Below are positions 59,935-64,000 of a DNA stretch of 64,000 nt, piece by piece (positions within the stretch are counted from its first letter, which is position 1; each line of letters begins with the position of its first letter). The notes beneath the pieces were generated by a model. It was not told the origin of the DNA and ran no database searches. It worked only from the letters and a program-made list of their open reading frames with translations. A program made the position numbers and the translations under genes. Origin of the DNA: Cryptomeria japonica (Eukaryota; Streptophyta; Pinopsida; Cupressales; Cupressaceae); the NCBI RefSeq assembly GCF_030272615.1, contig NC_081409.1, forward strand, positions 652,892,468-652,956,467, written 5' to 3'.

Positions 59935-61765
59935 CTACACTTGTCTACTCAGTTCTTCATTTTCTATCGGTGTTAACCGGTGTGCAACTCTGTTAGGCAA
60001 ACTAGCTCCAAGAACCAAGTCCATGCAATGACTAATACTTTTAACAGGTGGCAATCCATCAGGTACATTATCTGAAATGATGTCCTCATATTCTGCCAGC
60101 AAATCTCTTATCTTTGTCAGGTGTTCTCCTTCCGGTTTTGGTCTCTTAGTCTTCTTAGGAATTAAGGCAAAATACACATTCTTATGTCTCAGTCCATCCA
60201 TGAATTTCGTTCCATCTACTAAACAGATTCTGGTATTCATATATAATTCACTCTTCAAAGGTTCCTCCAAAGCTAATAAGGTTTTCTTCATCCCATTGGC
60301 CACAATAGTGTAGGTATTATTCCTCCCATCATGTATTTCCCATCTATCAAACTGCCAAGGTCTTCCCAAAAGATGATAAATATCCATAGGCATAATATCA
60401 CACAAAACTTCATCATGATAATTCCTGATTTTCAATTTTACTAAACACTATTCACTTACTAACAACTTATATTCATCCTGAATCCATGTTATCTGATAAG
60501 GCTTAGGGTGTTTCAATCTCTCCAATTTCAACTTATTCACCATCTCTTCTGAAACCAGATTATTTGAACTACCACTATCAATAACAACTTTATAACACTT
60601 ACCAAATACCTTGCATTTGGTCTTGAACAAGTTCTTCCTCTGCAAGGGTTTTTCATCTCCTCTGGTATGACACAAAGCTCTCATCATCATCAACAATTCT
60701 CCATCTTCTAGTTTATTGTTCAATCCGATGGGTTTTTCTTCCACCATTGCTTCTCTTCCGGTAGCCTCTATCTTCTTACATTCAAATGTGTAGTGTCCTT
60801 CTCCTCCATATTTAAAGTAGGTTCCTCTAAATGTCTTCTTATCTTGTCTTCCAAAGTTCTCATTCCGGTAACCATCTAGTTCTCTCCTCCAGTAGAAATT
60901 TGTATCATCCTCCCGATATGAATTACCTTCTTTTCTCACTTCCTTGTCCTTTTTCCAATTTGTACTGGTTCCTCTTCCTCCTTCAAATCTTCCTTCGGTA
61001 AAACATTCACCTCTACCTCTTTGTCTCTGCTCATGTCTTTTATTTAATTTCTCTTCAGCCTTTAGTGCATATTGGTAAGCCTCTTCAACACTCTCCAATT
61101 GGATCATACTGAGTTCATCTTGTATAGACATCTGCAATCCATTCAAATATCTTGTATTTTGTTCAACTTCATCATCAACATGTCCAAATCTGATGTTCAA
61201 TTTGTAAACTATTTCAGTGTACTCTTTCACACTAGATTCCTTTTGTCTCAGGTTCTGCAATTTCCAAAACAAATCCACTTGATAATTCACCGAGACAAAC
61301 TTTTATTTTAACTTAGCAATCATTTGACCCCATGTCTTAATCTTTTCTTTACCTCTTTTTTGTCTATAAACTTGCAAATGCTCCTACCAAAGAGATGCAT
61401 GACCTTTCAACTGGGTACAAGCATATTTCACCTTCCTCTCTTCTCCAATGTTTTCAAAATCAAAATGCTTCTCCATCTCCAAGATCCAATCCATCAATTC
61501 ATTTGAATCTGACTTCCCATCATATTCCAGTGGGGCAAAATGAGGTTTAGTGTTCGCCCTACTCAAAACCCTTAAAAACCTTTCTTCATCTAGATCAAAA
61601 ATTGGTAGGTTCACTTTTTTCTGTCCGGGCTTCTTCTCCTTTATCTTCACTTACATCTTCAATATGTCGGCCTCTTCTTTGGGTTTCTATTCCTCGCAAC
61701 ATCTCCATCACAACAGGGTCTACATTCCCAAGTGATCCACCATTCCTATTTCCTCTTCGCATCAT
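59935..61765 (-). pseudogene. chromovirus copy 2 gag and protease
   Basis: Possible start at 61765 (MMRRGNRNGGSLGNVDPVVM), then a frameshift before 61650. Gag main part: NLPIFDLDEERFLRVLSRA, FENIGEERKVKYACTQLKGH, and after a stop LFWKLQNLRQKESSVKEYTE. The zinc knuckle near 60790-60830 reads YFKYGGEGHYTFECKK: two of its three Cys are Tyr. The protease site VVIDSGSSNNLVSEEMVNKL is intact at about 60570-60600; a stop follows at 60446. The next frame segment (60435-59935) has DIYHLLGRPWQFDRWEIHDG, typical of this lineage between protease and RT. Confidence 0.9.
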
Positions 61766-61862
61766 TGATTCACGCTAGTCCTCTACAATTATAGGTCAGA
61801 TGTTCAATTCACCACCCTACAACAAAATTTTAGGACACACAACCTCTGGAACAAAACTTCAC

Positions 61863-61872
61863 TATGATACCA
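61863..61872 (-). promoter_or_regulatory. chromovirus copy 2 primer binding site
   Basis: The minus strand reads TGGTATCATA two bases inside the 5' LTR: the start of the initiator methionine tRNA complement, with later bases changed. Confidence 0.8.
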
Positions 61873-61874
61873 CT

Positions 61875-62666
61875 TGAAGCAGTTACCAGTGAGGAGGGAC
61901 CTCAATGAGATAAGCCCAGACTAGGCAACAAGAGTAAACACAACAAAAGCACACATATATGATGGAGGCAATGCAGAACAAATAGTTTTATTGAATGAAA
62001 TTTTATTACATCCAACTGGTAACAACCAGGTTACAACATACTAACACCACAAGCTTGGTAGAATAGGTCACAACCGGGACCTTGAATCGAAAGATATATC
62101 TTCTTGGCATAGTTTATCTATCCGATACTCTAATTGATTCTAATTGATTACATTATAAAGCATGATTACAAATATATATATATCGATCCAAAGGATCCAA
62201 TCAGCCCAAAAGGATCAAAACCTGAAGAACAAGACCTAATGTGCAAAAATGAATAAGGTCAGCCTCCACCAAGAGATTACTACAAAAAATCCAAAGGATG
62301 AAATGAAGAAGGTCAGCTAAATGCCAAAAAAACATCGAGATCAACGCTCAAGGCTCTGCAAACTTTGGAATGGGTTTCGATAGATCACCAGAATAGGTCT
62401 TAGGTAGCCGATAACAAAGGAACAACCGGTAACAAGAAACTGTCATGGAAACTGGTAGCAATATCTTGTCGGTAAGTGATCCAAATGAGATGTGGTTTGA
62501 AAGCGGGAAATCTGATCAAGTAGAATCCAACTCCACAGGATCTAGTGAGCCAAACCGGGACACACAAAAAGGAAAACTGAAACTGCAAACAAAAAACAAA
62601 ACAGAAAAGAAAATGTTTTTTTTGGTTGATGCAAGATTGTTGTGAACCGGGGATGCTCCTACATCA
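61875..62666 (-). repeat. chromovirus copy 2, 5' LTR
   Basis: Plus-strand ends are TGAAGCAGTTACCAGTGAGG and GATGCTCCTACATCA. Followed by ATTAT, the right target duplicate. The ORFs 62400-62588, 62445-62645 and 62516-62719 are LTR sequence. Confidence 0.93.
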
Positions 62667-62671
62667 ATTAT

Positions 62672-64000
62672 AATTTTTTGTCCATATTTTAAGTTTAATA
62701 TATATACGCGTTTAAACATTCCAAAAATAAATGAAAATAGCTTGTGTTATAATTATGTGTTTTAAAGATTCATAAATGAAGCACACCAATCTTTTTTCCA
62801 AGTTCATGCATTTGAAAGATTAGATTAAGGTAGTTTTCAGAGTTAAAAACACTAAAAAAATTATTTAAATTTATATATTTGAAGGTTTCAAAAATGGAAT
62901 AATTCATGTGACATAAAGATAAAAAAATTCTTTTATATGATATTTATTCACTATATTACTCATATGCCAAAATGATAATTGAAACGAGTAGTATTTCATT
63001 ATATTTGGCCAAAATTTAAATTTTACAAAGTACTAAGTAGCACTAGGATATTACATAGAGTGAATGGATTCAAAAATTCAAAAATGACACAAATAGACCA
63101 AAACCCACTAAGCATTTAAAGGAATCAAAGAGAGTGACCAAAAGATAGTAAGAAAACAACACAAAGAGGACATTAATACATCTCAAAGATGTCTTTGTTC
63201 TACAACAACTTGAACCATGAATTCGTCAATATACAACATGTTGTTGATGGGCTCAATCACAAGTAGCCTCTTTAATAATTGACACACCTTACATGATTTG
63301 TTGTGATGCATAGCTAGAGTATTTTGGTCAAAGCCTCTTAGGAACCAATACCAGCGCACACGAGCCTCGGTCTCAAGATATATTTTAATATCTTGTTTTA
63401 GAGTCACACAAACTCCAATTCATGCCACCTAAAAAATCCTCTTTGATAATTTCCTCACTCAATTATAAGATAGTATCCTTATCCTCACCTAATTTGAGAT
63501 GATATGTTACAAAGAGAAAGGACATGTATGTTTTAACTCTATATCTGGTTTTTGAAACCAAAAACTCATCTCCCATGATCCATTTAACTACTCGTATAAC
63601 CAAGTACATGTCAATTTTATAAGTCCGTTTCAAATGTCCATCTAAAATTGATCTTAGGAAGGCCATTTACCTCAAATCTGTTGTCAACCTAATTGGTGTG
63701 TCCATGACTAAAATGTTTTCCAAATACAAATAGGAAACTCTAGCTAGTTTTACATGTTTTGGCAAATGAAACCTTGAGAATTTGAAGTCAAAATAAATCA
63801 AGCTCACATGAGTGTAAACAACAAGAAAATATTTTATTGCATTAATTTAGTTTATTCAATTTGATAAATTGTTAAAAAAATAGATAGAAGTACATTAAGT
63901 TTGAAATGGTCAAGCCATAGTAAGCTAGAAATGAGGTAATTCACACAAGTTTCCATAAATGACATGAGATTAGCCAAATCAATTCTCATACAACTTAACT
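62672..64000. other. no assigned gene; two unassigned minus-strand ORFs
   Basis: 62672-63180 is AT-rich and shows nothing. On the minus strand, ORFs 63666-63463 (67 codons, MAFLRSILDGHLKRTYKIDM ...) and 63407-63183 (74 codons, ... WFLRGFDQNTLAMHHNKSCK ...) are close together and could be pieces of one decayed gene, but I recognise no domain and the joining sequence has stops. The remainder to 64000 is featureless. Confidence 0.35.

Larger units (their letters stand above)
56465..62666 (-). mobile_element. chromovirus copy 2: full-length Ty3/Gypsy element with chromodomain
   Basis: 3' LTR (56465-57261), chromodomain, integrase, RNase H, RT, protease, gag, PBS (61872-61863) and 5' LTR (61875-62666), all on the minus strand and in Gypsy order. 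Target duplication is ATTAC (56460-56464) and ATTAT (62667-62671). From 61650 to 57847 the gag-pol stays in one reading frame and is broken only by in-frame stops; frameshifts lie near both ends (before 61650 and near 57860). The LTRs are visibly diverged, so the insertion is old. Confidence 0.95.

Noticed and set aside
63183-63666. pair of minus-strand ORFs as a possible decayed host gene
   Set aside because: No recognisable motif and stops between the two; kept only as an unassigned note.
1-64000. a novel defence or biosynthetic gene system
   Set aside because: Apart from one Agenet/ENT gene, every recognisable protein segment belongs to Copia or Gypsy retrotransposons, and no cluster of non-transposon genes exists in the window.

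Overview
This window is nuclear DNA of a plant, almost certainly one with a large, repeat-swollen genome. A gymnosperm is a reasonable guess, but the sequence alone does not prove it. The evidence is (i) several full-length or broken LTR retrotransposons of plant type, namely two Copia elements, two copies of a chromodomain-bearing Gypsy (chromovirus) element and one Tat-like Gypsy element; (ii) one spliced host gene for a plant-specific Agenet (Tudor-like) plus ENT domain protein; (iii) AT-rich non-coding stretches with only short chance ORFs. There are no bacterial operons, CRISPR arrays, rRNA genes or convincing tRNA genes.

Layout. 1-138 is a CT microsatellite. 1146-6375 is a 3'-truncated Copia element on the minus strand (Copia-1, 5' LTR 5147-6375). 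It abuts the 3' end and LTR of another LTR element on the plus strand (6376 to about 8101). 8.1-13.9 kb is non-coding apart from a very decayed Copia gag/protease remnant near 9.6-11.0 kb. 13.9-19.8 kb holds two repeat blocks, A (13937-16540) and B (16545-19784). 19785-30315 is chromovirus copy 1 (minus strand), into which a complete but dead Copia element (Copia-2, 21389-28771, both LTRs, PBS, PPT, 5-bp target duplication) has jumped. Copy 1 is cut off at about 30315 and fused to a second copy of block A (A', 30316-32579). 33157-34951 is the host Agenet/ENT gene (minus strand, two visible exons). 36008-49434 is a full-length Tat-like Gypsy element (plus strand) with both LTRs, PBS, PPT, gag, protease with a G-patch-like motif, reverse transcriptase, two RNase H domains, integrase and a repeat-bearing 3' region. 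It is inserted in one unit of a tandem duplication whose other unit (49.6-50.0 kb) preserves the empty target site. 50-53.3 kb is non-coding with old local tandem repeats. 53274-62666 repeats block B (B') with chromovirus copy 2 inserted at the same place as copy 1. That shows a segmental duplication after the chromovirus had inserted.

How the parts relate. The elements are inactive: every gag-pol reading frame carries stops or frameshifts. Many stops, lost zinc-knuckle cysteines and lost catalytic aspartates are explained by C-to-T or G-to-A transitions, the pattern expected from long-term cytosine methylation. The relative order of events can be read: chromovirus into B, then duplication of B plus chromovirus, then Copia-2 into copy 1 (copy 2 lacks it). 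The order of the copy 1 truncation to A' relative to the Copia-2 insertion is not resolved.

I do not see a new defence, metabolic or regulatory system. The points most worth a second look are the Agenet/ENT gene and its possible extra 3' exon, the shared insertion and empty-site evidence for genome history, the repeated CGTACGAG-like motif in the Tat leader, the TACCGGTT arrays in the Copia-2 U3, and a short reading frame conserved between blocks B and B'.
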